Shown in pieces: positions 48,048 through 57,432 of a DNA stretch of 64,000 nt (position 1 is its first letter; each line of letters opens with the position of its first letter). Under the pieces are notes generated by a model, which was given only the letters and a program-made list of their open reading frames with translations, had not been told where the DNA came from and ran no database searches. This stretch comes from Volvariella volvacea V23 (lineage: Eukaryota; Basidiomycota; Agaricomycetes; Agaricales; Pluteaceae). Both the position numbers and the translations under genes were made by a program. Where the stretch lies: assembly GCA_000349905.1 (NCBI GenBank), contig KB722739.1, forward strand, positions 555,593 to 619,592, read 5' to 3'.

Positions 48048-49787
48048 CTAGTGTAATAAAATGCGACGCCGGTAACTGTCGTAAAGTGGAGTAGGAAAGA
48101 CACTTGATGTTGGTAGCCCTGACATATTTGTACGCACTGTGACATTGACATTGGTGACTACTTGCCTTAGCCTTGTGCTCAGTTTGTCCAATCCTTCCTT
48201 GTTCTCCGCGAGATTGCAGTGTAATTCGAGGTTTGTCAGCCCCAACCCCTTGAGCTTCCTCTCACCTAACCAATCCAGAAGCATCTCTGACCACGGCCGC
48301 GATGTATTGCGTCCTAGCGGAACTTCGTCATTGACATCCGTGAGCCCAAGATACAATATGAGGGTCTGCAAGCCGGGATAGGATGAAACACGTTCATCAT
48401 GGCAATGCTTGCACCCACAAGAGGTGTGGATACGCGAAGTAAAGCCCTGCGGATTTATTTGCCCTGTCGTGCACGCAGGGTTACGAATGTCGGGAAATGC
48501 TAAAAGGCTACTGATTCCAGGAAAGCCCTCGATTTTAATGGTTGCGATGCGGTGATGACGACGGAAGGCTGAGAAGAAGATGGAGCATTGGCCCGGGGCA
48601 TTAATATTCATAGACTGGATGCCAATTGTCGCGGTCTGGGAAAGAGCCAGAATACTTGCAAAGAAGAGAGGGTAATCGGTATTATAAAGGCTGATCTGAA
48701 CTCCAAATGTCGCTATGTCTTTGTCCACTCCATCCTTTGCATGAACACCCAGTCGTGATTTGTTATAAAAGAGGGTCAGGTGGTGAATTCGTGTAGGTGT
48801 ATCAGGGACTGAGGCCTGAGGGTTCAAGGCCTGCGAAAAGCGCGTAAAAAGGTTGAAAGCCGTAGCATCGTCAATAGCGCGGAGGATATGCAAATGGGAT
48901 TCTGGTGGTAGTGTCAAGTAGTCCAACAGAGACCAATGCCTGTGGCTATACCACAAGTATTCGAGATCTGGTAGGATGATTGGTGTTGGATGCGTCAATT
49001 CAGACAAACTGCCGCTTGTTGAAAGGCGACGAATAGCCTTGCAGCGGTCGAGGATGTTCACCTGGTCATCAACACTAATACATATGAGGGAGATATCTGT
49101 GACAGTGGGAAGTTGAGATGGGAGGATCAAGTCCGAATCCTGTATGCAACAATATTTCAATTGCAGTTGGCGAAGCCTTGGCATAATGTCCGGCGAGATT
49201 GGCGATGACTGAGAGAGAATGCTTTCAGGCAACTCCCCAGAATATTTGAGGACCTCCAACTGGGGAGCAGATATATTCCGCAACCAAAGAATCCTTTCCT
49301 CAACAGAGTTGGCGTCAAGACGTAGGGAACGGATCCTATGCATGTTGGACACAACAAGACGGAGTACCTCATCGTATTCGGCATCTGTGGTCCTCCCTCT
49401 CGACGTATCGACACACACCAACTGATCCTTGGAACGTTGAAAAAATGCTTTGGCCCAACCCGAATTCGTGGTCCGGATCTGGGTCCACAATGTTGACTGT
49501 CCCAGTGCTACGAGGCGCCACTCCATACAAAACTGAGTAATGGAAGTCCAATCATAGATTGAGCCGGTTATCACTTCATAGTTCCCCTCATTATCGGCTT
49601 GGCGTTCGACAGCAACGACTGCGTTCTCGACTGCGTGGTGCAACACTTTGCTAATGATCTCTCGTGGGAGAGTCGAGAAGGGCATCAACGCATTTCTGCG
49701 TCGTCGAAGTTCAGCCATTTTCACGGCAAGCAGATGGATTTCAGAATCGATTTCTGCGATTTGAGCTTTGAGAGAACTGGATGGCAT
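48048..49787 (-). CDS. F-box-like protein, intact copy 1
   Basis: Likely substrate-recognition adaptor of an SCF (Skp1-Cullin-F-box) ubiquitin ligase. A single uninterrupted frame gives 579 residues from the ATG at 49787, chosen because the paralogue at 51881 starts at the same place relative to the coiled coil; another in-frame ATG at 49853 would add 22 residues. Layout: coiled coil (AEIDSEIHLLAVKMAELRRRRNAL), F-box (FSTLPREIISKVLHHAV ... TQFCMEWRLVALGQSTLW), Leu-rich repeats, then a compact cysteine motif (CGCKHCHDERVSSYPGLQTL) and a helical C-terminus (LGERKLKGLGLTNLEL). No intron, in contrast to most genes here. Orientation is opposite to the decayed cluster at 16-22 kb. Confidence 0.85.
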   Translation of the reverse strand: MPSSSLKAQIAEIDSEIHLLAVKMAELRRRRNALMPFSTLPREIISKVLHHAVENAVVAVERQADNEGNYEVITGSIYDWTSITQFCMEWRLVALGQSTLWTQIRTTNSGWAKAFFQRSKDQLVCVDTSRGRTTDAEYDEVLRLVVSNMHRIRSLRLDANSVEERILWLRNISAPQLEVLKYSGELPESILSQSSPISPDIMPRLRQLQLKYCCIQDSDLILPSQLPTVTDISLICISVDDQVNILDRCKAIRRLSTSGSLSELTHPTPIILPDLEYLWYSHRHWSLLDYLTLPPESHLHILRAIDDATAFNLFTRFSQALNPQASVPDTPTRIHHLTLFYNKSRLGVHAKDGVDKDIATFGVQISLYNTDYPLFFASILALSQTATIGIQSMNINAPGQCSIFFSAFRRHHRIATIKIEGFPGISSLLAFPDIRNPACTTGQINPQGFTSRIHTSCGCKHCHDERVSSYPGLQTLILYLGLTDVNDEVPLGRNTSRPWSEMLLDWLGERKLKGLGLTNLELHCNLAENKEGLDKLSTRLRQVVTNVNVTVRTNMSGLPTSSVFPTPLYDSYRRRILLH

Positions 49788-50225
49788 AGTGGAATCAGAT
49801 GGTGAGCGGTGTGTAGGTTTGTTTGCCACCAGTTCGAGAACTCGTTTGTTCAATGTCGTGATGATAACGGTAGTGGATTATCTAACAGAAGCCTTTGCTC
49901 CTGCTCGACTCGAACCGAGCGCCAGCGTCCGGATATCCTGCAACGCCAAAAGGTAAGTTTGCGGGGTTTGGATATTATAGCCAATGTATATTGATCCAAC
50001 ACGGTTTGTGTCATCATTCCATGGTCAGTACTGCCATTGACGCACTCTGATTCAGAAATAACCTGAGCTGCGAAACATAAACCAGATATGTTACCGCCAG
50101 AATCCCCGCTGTTGTGGTTGTAGTACATGCTCAGAAAGGACAGGCCCGTGAGCCACAGCACAACATGTCAAAAATCTAGTAGCTAATCTAGGGGGTTGGT
50201 GGGATATCCGAATATACAAGCCACC
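49788..50225. other. Spacer between two F-box genes
   Basis: About 440 bases holding the promoter of the 48-kb copy and the 3' end of the next. Frames here are shadows; no motif recognised. Confidence 0.5.
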
Positions 50226-51881
50226 TTAATGCGACTGTACTGTGACATTATCGACTACTTGTTGTAGCTTCGTAATCAGTGTGTCAAATCCTTTTATGTT
50301 TTTGGTGCGGTCATAGTGTATCTCGAGATTCCTCAATCCCAATCCCTTCTGCCTTCTTCCTCCTAGCCATCCCAAGAACATTTTCGACGATGGTCCCATG
50401 GTGCCCTCCTCGAGCGAAACTTCCTCGTAGATGTCTATGGAATCAAGATACACAATCAGAGTCTGTAAACCGGGATATGATGAAACACGCTTGTCGTGGC
50501 AATGTTTACATCCACACCAGTGACGGATGCGTCGTGCTGTAGTTCCTGGATACAGTGGCATCCCCGTGCACGCAGGACTGCGAGCGTCGGAGAATGATAA
50601 GAGGCTCTTGAGCGCAGAGAAAGTCTGGATATGGATTGTGGAGATGTGGGGATGGTGGCAAAAGGCGAAGAATAGAGTCAAACAATGACGGGCGGAATTG
50701 ACGCGCATGGACTGGATGCCAACACCCGCGCCCTGGCAAAACTCCAGAATACTTCCAAAGAGTAGAGGTTGGTCGCGATGAAGATCGGCTTGGATTGCAA
50801 ATGCAGCTAGATCGTCTCCGTCTCTGTCCTTTGCATGAACGACCAGCCGCCATTCGTCATGAGAAATCTCAACGTGATGAAGCTGTGCATTCCTGCCAAA
50901 AACTGAGGGAGTGAATCTATCCAGGGCCCGCGAAAAGCGCGAAAAGATGGATGAGGCCACTTGATCATCGGTGAAACCGTCGATGTCTAAAAAGGATCTT
51001 GGGGGCAGTGGTAGGCAATCCAGGAGGGACGAACGAGTGTGGCTATATGACAAGTATTCGAGGTTCGGCAATGTGAGTTTCCTGGGCTCGGTTAATTTAG
51101 TCCAACCACCGTTTGTTGATAGGCGACGGACAGCTGTGCAACGCTCCAAAATGTTCAATTGGTCATTCGAGGTGATGGAGACGAGGGAAACACTGGTGAC
51201 CGTGGGTAGGTGGGCAGGGAGGATGCAATTCCAGTCCTGGCTTGAACAGAGTTCCAATTGCAAGTGGCGAAGCTTTGGCATATTGCTCGGTGGGATCGAA
51301 GACGAGAGGCAGCGGATATTATCGGGGACAGATCCGACACACCGAAGAATTTCGAGCTGGGGGGCAGGGACATTTTGGAATCGAAGGACTGATGTTCTAA
51401 GGAAAGCTGCGTCGATTCGTAGGGAGTGGATTCTGTGCATATTGGCTATAACTAGACGAAGCATCTCGTCGTGATGTGCATCTCTAGCCCTGCCCCATGT
51501 ATCGATATGCAGCGGTTGATCCTTGGAGCGCTCGAGGTGTGCCTTTAACCATCCCAGATTCGTGGTCCAGATGCGGGTCCACAATGTTGGTTGGCCCAGG
51601 GCCATAACTCTCCACTCCGCGCAAAACTGAGTGACGGAAGTCCAATCATAGACTGAACGAGGCACTCCTTTAAAAGGTCCCTCAGTCTCAGAGTGTCGCT
51701 CAACGGCAACGACTGTGTCGTCAACCATGTGCTGCAACACTTTGGCAATGAGTTCTGATGGAAGTGTAGAGATAGGCAGTAGTGCATTTCTACGTCGTCG
51801 AAGCCTAATCAACTTGCGATTGAGTGATTCGATTTCGGCCTCGATGTCTGCGATCCTAGCCTTGCGATCTTGAGGCGGCAT
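50226..51881 (-). CDS. F-box-like protein, intact copy 2
   Basis: A single frame of 551 residues, close paralogue of the 48-kb copy along its length. It starts MPPQDRKARIADIEAEIESL, with the coiled coil ending RRRRNALLP, the F-box (ISTLPSELIAKVLQHMVDD ... TQFCAEWRVMALGQPTLW), Leu-rich segments (MPKLRHLQLELCSSQDWN; LPNLEYLSYS) and the cysteine motif CGCKHCHDKRVSSYPGLQTL. It ends at VTVQSH. The shared core pattern W-T-S-V-T-Q-F-C-x-E-W-R is the family's second F-box helix. Substrate unknown. Head-to-tail arrangement with its neighbours indicates tandem duplication. Confidence 0.87.
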   Translation of the reverse strand: MPPQDRKARIADIEAEIESLNRKLIRLRRRRNALLPISTLPSELIAKVLQHMVDDTVVAVERHSETEGPFKGVPRSVYDWTSVTQFCAEWRVMALGQPTLWTRIWTTNLGWLKAHLERSKDQPLHIDTWGRARDAHHDEMLRLVIANMHRIHSLRIDAAFLRTSVLRFQNVPAPQLEILRCVGSVPDNIRCLSSSIPPSNMPKLRHLQLELCSSQDWNCILPAHLPTVTSVSLVSITSNDQLNILERCTAVRRLSTNGGWTKLTEPRKLTLPNLEYLSYSHTRSSLLDCLPLPPRSFLDIDGFTDDQVASSIFSRFSRALDRFTPSVFGRNAQLHHVEISHDEWRLVVHAKDRDGDDLAAFAIQADLHRDQPLLFGSILEFCQGAGVGIQSMRVNSARHCLTLFFAFCHHPHISTIHIQTFSALKSLLSFSDARSPACTGMPLYPGTTARRIRHWCGCKHCHDKRVSSYPGLQTLIVYLDSIDIYEEVSLEEGTMGPSSKMFLGWLGGRRQKGLGLRNLEIHYDRTKNIKGFDTLITKLQQVVDNVTVQSH

Positions 51882-52162
51882 GGTGGGATAAGCAAAGTTG
51901 GTGTTGAGCTATTTACGTCCCATTCCAATATAGGAAGTCAAGAGCGCAGTCGGCGCTCTCGCTGGTGATCAAAGATGTAGGACGGGCTAAAGTCAACAAG
52001 TAATGAATCGTAAGAATTCGCTGAAGAGTGCGTGATGAGTATTAGGGAACAGCCGTGTGGATATTCACGATGATTTAAGCGATCGTGAGTACGGATGGAA
52101 TTAAGTATCCGAGTCTTTCTCGTTAAAAAAGCATAGCTCATCGAACATACAGTAGTACCTCC

Positions 52163-53766
52163 TTAGACCTCGACGAACCTCAAGCTCCCCCCATCCCGCA
52201 TTTCCACCACAGCGTGATGAACAACCGGCCTTAATCTGACTAAATACTCTCCCCCCGCCCTGGTTTTTACAAATCTTAATAGGAGGCTCTCCAACTCCAT
52301 TCCTCGCGTCTTCCTTTCCTCCAACCACCCCAGAAACATGGGGAAAAGCCGCGAAATTGAATCTTCTCCAGGTTCTACGTCCACTTTTTGCATTTTAAGT
52401 GACTTGAGGCTAGGGAAGGAGGTAACACACGACTCGTGGCACTGTTGACACCCGCAAAAGGGATGTGTGCTTTGTGGTTGTCCCTGAGCACTGCTAGCCT
52501 AAGCGCATGCAAAATTACTAGTCTTGCATAGCGAGAAAAAGTCATCGATCCCGCCAACCTCGATCGAGTGGATGCCGACATTCACCGTTTGCGCTACTTG
52601 AACGAGACGACTCGTAAGTTCCACAGGGTTCTGAATAGAATCAATAATATCAAATATTTCGAAGAGAACAAGGTCTTCGCCTGCCGAGTTCCTGGCCCTG
52701 ATGAAAAAGTTAAACGGATCGAAATAAATAGAAAAGTGATGAAGATGCCGAGTAGCATCATGACGAGCGGCGGGCGTAGTAAACAGTGAGGATTTGAGCC
52801 AGCGCTTCAAAGCCTTTATCCAGTTGCTCAATTTTGTTCTCGCTAAAGTTGCCATCTTCAACATACACACGTCGTATTGAAGGGAGAACCAGATTCTCAA
52901 GTAACGGCCAAAACTCCAACTTGATGTTAAGGTGCCGAAGGTTGGACAACTCTAGAGGGTCTGCGCTTGCTAACTCATGAATATCATCACCTCCGTGTGC
53001 TGGGATAGAGTCTGGACAGCATAACAGGAGTTGAGCAAAAGCAGTTGGTCGTAGCAGCGAATCGATTCAAGAGTTAGATTAGTGACGATAGGAAGATCCA
53101 CAGGGAGAAAACCCTGCCACTCGGCTGTTGCGCAGCATCGAATTTTCAATTTGCGAAGTTTTGGCATGATACCACTCTGAGGTCTAATGGCGGTGTTGGT
53201 AGTGGGAACGATGACCCTGTTCCATGGGGTCCTAGCTGAGGGGCAGGCATATTCCACAACAAAACGAGTTTTCTTGTGGTATGGTGGGAGAACCGGAGGA
53301 TTAAAGTGCGAACCCTGTGCATATTTGCGATAACGAGTTGAAATGTCTCCTTGTACCTGTCGTTGCAACCTCCAGTCGTCAACGTATCGACGTGTAGCGG
53401 CTGACGTTTTGAGCGCTCTATGAAGGCTTTGAACCATTGTGAATTAGTGGTCCAGGTATATGTCCACAACGTCGGGCATCCCAGCGCCATGCTTCTCCAA
53501 CGCCTGCAGAACTGCGTGAATGAGACCCAGGAACAAAAGTTCGTGCCCCCTATAATATCCTCCTCGTCGTAGTCCTCCAAGAGCTCTTTGGCGTCCATTA
53601 TGACATTGTATACAACGTGTTGCATGATCTTGACAACGAGTTCCGATGGAAGTTTTGACAGAGGGGAGAACTCATTTGCGATTTGTCGATTTTAACGATT
53701 AAGTTCGTGCCAGAGCGGTGACTTTCGTGTCTGCTTCAACTCGGATAGGCTAGATGTCGGCATCAT
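52163..53766 (-). pseudogene. F-box-like gene with internal stop and frameshifts
   Basis: ATG ATG at 53766/53763 opens MPTSSLSELKQTRKSPLWHE; a TAA in the same frame near 53690 interrupts the coiled-coil region. After it the frame continues into EFSPLSKLPSELVVKIMQHV and the F-box second half (TQFCRRWRSMALGCPTLW). Frame changes follow near 53200, 52950, 52790 and 52500, with family blocks in each piece: GIMPKLRKLKIRCCATAEWQ, SNLRHLNIKLEFWPLLENL, VNVGIHSIEV, and the cysteine motif CGCQQCHES at about 52431-52456, then FLGWLEERKTRGMELESL to a stop at 52163. This copy is more divergent than the two intact ones upstream. Some breaks might be introns, but no good splice sites were found at them. Confidence 0.65.
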
Positions 53767-54234
53767 GCGACTGTATTTACTGGGAAGGATGCAACGAGAT
53801 GAGCAGATACCTGAGGTCGAAGTTGGTTGGGTGAGTGCCTAAGCACAAGCGTCCAAGTGTGTGAACGTCTGCGCTAGTGAGGGTCACAATTCCCAGGCTT
53901 TTTCAGCGGGTGCACCAAGATTGAAGATACAGAGTTGCTACGGAATACCTCAGGTCTTATACGAATGTAATTTTAATTCTACAACTGTTCCAGTGCCAGT
54001 GTAAGCGGAATAGACACGCCTTATACATAAGTAACTCACCCGGACGAAAAGCATAATGACTTGTAAAAGTCCCTGCCACGAAAATTTGCAATACTCCCCT
54101 ACAATGAGTGAATCTCCACATCCAATCCTGTTATTTGAGCCTCGAGATTAACGGGAGACATGATGAGGGTGAGGCTTGTTGGCCTCGATTAGAGTTATCT
54201 TATCTTATCTCGTAATATCATATGACTTCCGGTG
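53767..54234. other. Divergent intergenic stretch
   Basis: About 470 bases between the broken minus-strand F-box copy and the plus-strand PFK-2 gene. A short TATCT-type repetition (ttatcttatcttatctcg, about 54188-54206) lies just before the PFK-2 region. No gene seen. Confidence 0.5.
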
Positions 54235-54445
54235 ATGGCTTTCCTCCGCTCCGCCTTTCCGTCCTCAACCTCAGCTCATCCCAACACCATCGCGGACATC
54301 GCTGGAAACTTGTATTTGCCTAAACCTCATCTGAAAGATCTCTACTATCGACCGCTTCTAGGACAACACCACCGCGATACGCCTCGTACCGAATCGAGCT
54401 TATTCTCGTCAACGTCGAAGGCACGATCACAACCACCAGAAAGCC

Positions 54446-56988
54446 ATGGTTGCGCCATTATACACGACCGATTCCGGTCTGCTCTTCCACGCTGGTAAAA
54501 TCCTCGTCGTTACCGTGGGCTTACCAGCGCGTGGTAAAACGCATATATCGCGGGCCCTGGAGCGATATCTCAGATGGATGGGCGTTAAGACCCAGGTCGT
54601 CTCCCTCGGCGACTATCGAAGGAAGACCCTTGGTGGTGCGCAGAAGTTGCCCTCGGATTACTTTACTTTAGGTAGGCATCATCTTTGGCGCTAACGCGCT
54701 ATCTGATTATCTCACCGGATCTCAATCTTTTGAACGCTCTGATCACCAGGCGCGAAATCGGAAGAAACACAGGAGCTCAGGAAACAGATATCGGCTGGTT
54801 GTGAGAAGCTTGTCTGGGATTTCTTCGAAGCGGGTGGTCAAGTCGTGATTTATGATGCGAATAATGGAAGGAAGGCTAATAGGCAGGCCTTGGCGGAGAA
54901 GTTCCATAAAGCGGGAATTCACGTTATCATGCTGGGTGAGTACCAATAAGCGCGTGTCGTTATCTTGATTTACCTGGGATGAATGATGGGTGATGGAAGG
55001 ACTGTATTTAAGCATTTATGCGCGCATATATCTTGCTGAGGGGATATACCGCTGACCCGCTTGACGCATAGAATCATTTTGCGATAACAAGGAAATCATC
55101 GAGACCAACATACGAAGTGTCAAGATATCATCACCGGATGTACGTTCGTTCGTTTTCACATCATTCTATTGTTAACACCCGTGCCAAGTACCGAAATTGG
55201 AACCCAGACCAGGCAGTTCAAGATTACTACAACCGTATTCGGGATCACGAGAAATATTACGAACCTATTGAAGAGACTGACTGGCCGTTCATCAAGATCA
55301 TCAATGTAAGCCAGATATCGTGTACAATGCCCCTTCTGACGGATATGGCTCCTCTAGGTCGGGGAGAAGGTCATGGTCAATGTGTGTTCATTCCAGAGCG
55401 CTCCTCCGTACATGTTTGACAGTTTGTCTATAGGATATTAGAGGTTATCTCCAAGCAGGTATACGTCGTTCCGTCCACTCCTTGAGCTAACACACCCTAT
55501 ATCAGTCAAGAATCGTCTTCTTCCTCATGAACATTCACAACCGACCTAGGACTATCTATTTCGCGCGAGTATGCCTTCCTACTACACCGAGCCCTTCTCC
55601 GGCAGAGTACTGACGCATATATGCATCTCGTTGTAACCTCCCTGGATAGTCTGGCCAATCACTCATCGAACACTCGTACAAAGCCGACTCTGATCTCTCC
55701 CCGGCCGGATGGGAGTACGCAGAGAAACTGAAGGACTTTGTGCTAGAACGACGACGGAAGAGTTTAGAACAGCGTGGGATGAACTCAGAAGAGCGCAAAC
55801 TGGTGGTATGGGCTTATCCCGATCTCATTAGGCATTTACCTGACGAATGGCCTGCATAGATCTGGACATCTACGAGACGCCGGTCTCATCACACGGCTTG
55901 GCCCTTCATTGGAGCTTCCCAGGTTCAATCATCCGGGACAATCGCTCCACACGATGGAAACCTCGAACCACCGTCCCCGCTCCACCTCTCCTCGCACACT
56001 CCTGTTCCGCCACCAATGTCAACAGCGGTGACGATGCCAACTACACCTCAACCAGGAGGGCCCAGACTCAACATCAAAGTCGTCGAGAAGCCGCAAATGT
56101 CCGAAATCAATCCTGGTATCTGGGATGGATTGACACCAGAGTTGGTTAAGAAGTACTACCCGGAAGACTGGGAGAGATTTACGAAGGATCCTTACGCTTA
56201 CAGAGCCCCAAGAGCCGAGAGCTATCACGACTTGAGTGGTAAGTATTTCCCATCTGGCCCTTATCGATTGGCGATGGCCGTTACTAAGACACGCAACCAC
56301 GTTCTTTCTAGTCCGCCTGGAGCCTATCCTTATTGAGCTCGAAAGAGAACAAGAAGACCTCCTCATCATCGGCCACGCATCCGTCATCCGGTGTCTCCTT
56401 GCCTACCTCATCGGGCTCCCGGCCTCGGAAATCCCAGCCATCGAAATCGCGCGCGGCGACTTGCTCGAGGTCGTCCCCGCCTCCTACGGCGTGCACAGCC
56501 AAGCGTTCCACTTCTGGGACGGTCCGGGGCGTAAGGGCGTTCTGCCCGATGGCACCGTCGCCGGTGTGGATGGGGCGATAGACGGAGCGGGTGGAGAGGG
56601 ACACGAGGGGCACGCGTACGCCGGTGGAGGGTATGGATACGGGTACGGGAAGGACGAGAACAACTTTTACGAGAACTATGCGGAGGACACGAAGGGGAAA
56701 AAGAAGGTCATCGCGGGGCTGATGAGCGAGACGAGCACGGTCAAGATTGTGCAGGCCGATGGGACGGTGACGGATCTGGGGGACGAGTTTGGGAAGAGAA
56801 ATGGGGTGAATGGGAAGGGCGGCGGGAGCGATGTAGGTGTGAGGGCTAAGCTGGCTGGGGGGGTTGATGGTGTTGGTGGGGATGGGGAGGATAGTAATGT
56901 TGGGTTGGAGGAGAAGGTGGTGATTTTGCCGGAAGATAGGACGGCTAGTGGTATTGATTCGGATGGCCCTGTGGCGTTTACGGTTTGA
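54446..56988 (+). CDS. PFK26: 6-phosphofructo-2-kinase with inactive-type bisphosphatase domain
   Basis: Makes fructose 2,6-bisphosphate, the activator of phosphofructokinase-1 and inhibitor of gluconeogenesis. Exons from the ATG at 54446: 54446-54671, 54750-54935, 55072-55139, 55189-55305, 55358-55381, 55434-55454, 55506-55568, 55650-55805, 55860-56238, 56312-56988; 638 residues. Kinase P-loop GLPARGKT is at 25-32, followed by YDANNGRKANR and FCDNKEIIETNI. In the bisphosphatase half the phospho-accepting His of RHG is replaced: FARSGQS, Ser236. Other elements remain (MSEINPGIWDG, IIGHASVIRCLLAYLIG). The C-terminal about 170 residues are Gly/Asp-rich and not part of the core. The intron after 55454 needs a GC donor (gcaggt). 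A 70-residue frame from ATG 54235 ends out of phase just before this start and may be a lost N-terminal extension. Symbol by analogy with yeast. Confidence 0.9.
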
Positions 56989-57432
56989 GGTTTTGATGTG
57001 ATTGGTATCATGGTTTGATTTGTTCGGTTTTGAATGAGGCAAATGCCTAGGCTACAATATCCATCTAGACGTGTTAGGAGTTGTAATGTGTTGTGTATTT
57101 GTTACCATATGTTGGCGTATTAAGTATCTTGTGTCTGGTATTTCATATGCGACAGGAATAAACGATGAAGAAATAGATTCAGGATATCCGATTGCTCAAA
57201 CCCGTAGAAAATGAACCCAGCAGAAACCAACCCAGCAGAAAATGAATAACGTGAAGGGTGTATTTGAGTATGGCTAAGAATGATAGGTTAAGATAATGAG
57301 ATGCAATGTAAGCACAGTGGAAATTGGGGGTGACATGGGATTAATCTGCTCGGTAGGAGATGTGGCAGTAGTCGAGGATAGCGATGAGGTGCATTCTGGA
57401 GAGGCATGCACAAGAAAGAGAAAGCGAGCTCC
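56989..57432. other. Convergent intergenic stretch, no gene seen
   Basis: AT-rich 440 bases between convergent genes; contains likely 3' UTR sequence only. A short duplication (acccagcagaaa, twice) is at about 57213-57240. Confidence 0.5.

Noticed and set aside
48391..48420. CxxCH in the F-box proteins as a haem c attachment site
   Set aside because: The string C-K-H-C-H fits CxxCH formally, but the protein has no signal peptide or targeting sequence, and the extra Cys before it (C-x-C-x2-C-H) fits a metal site better.
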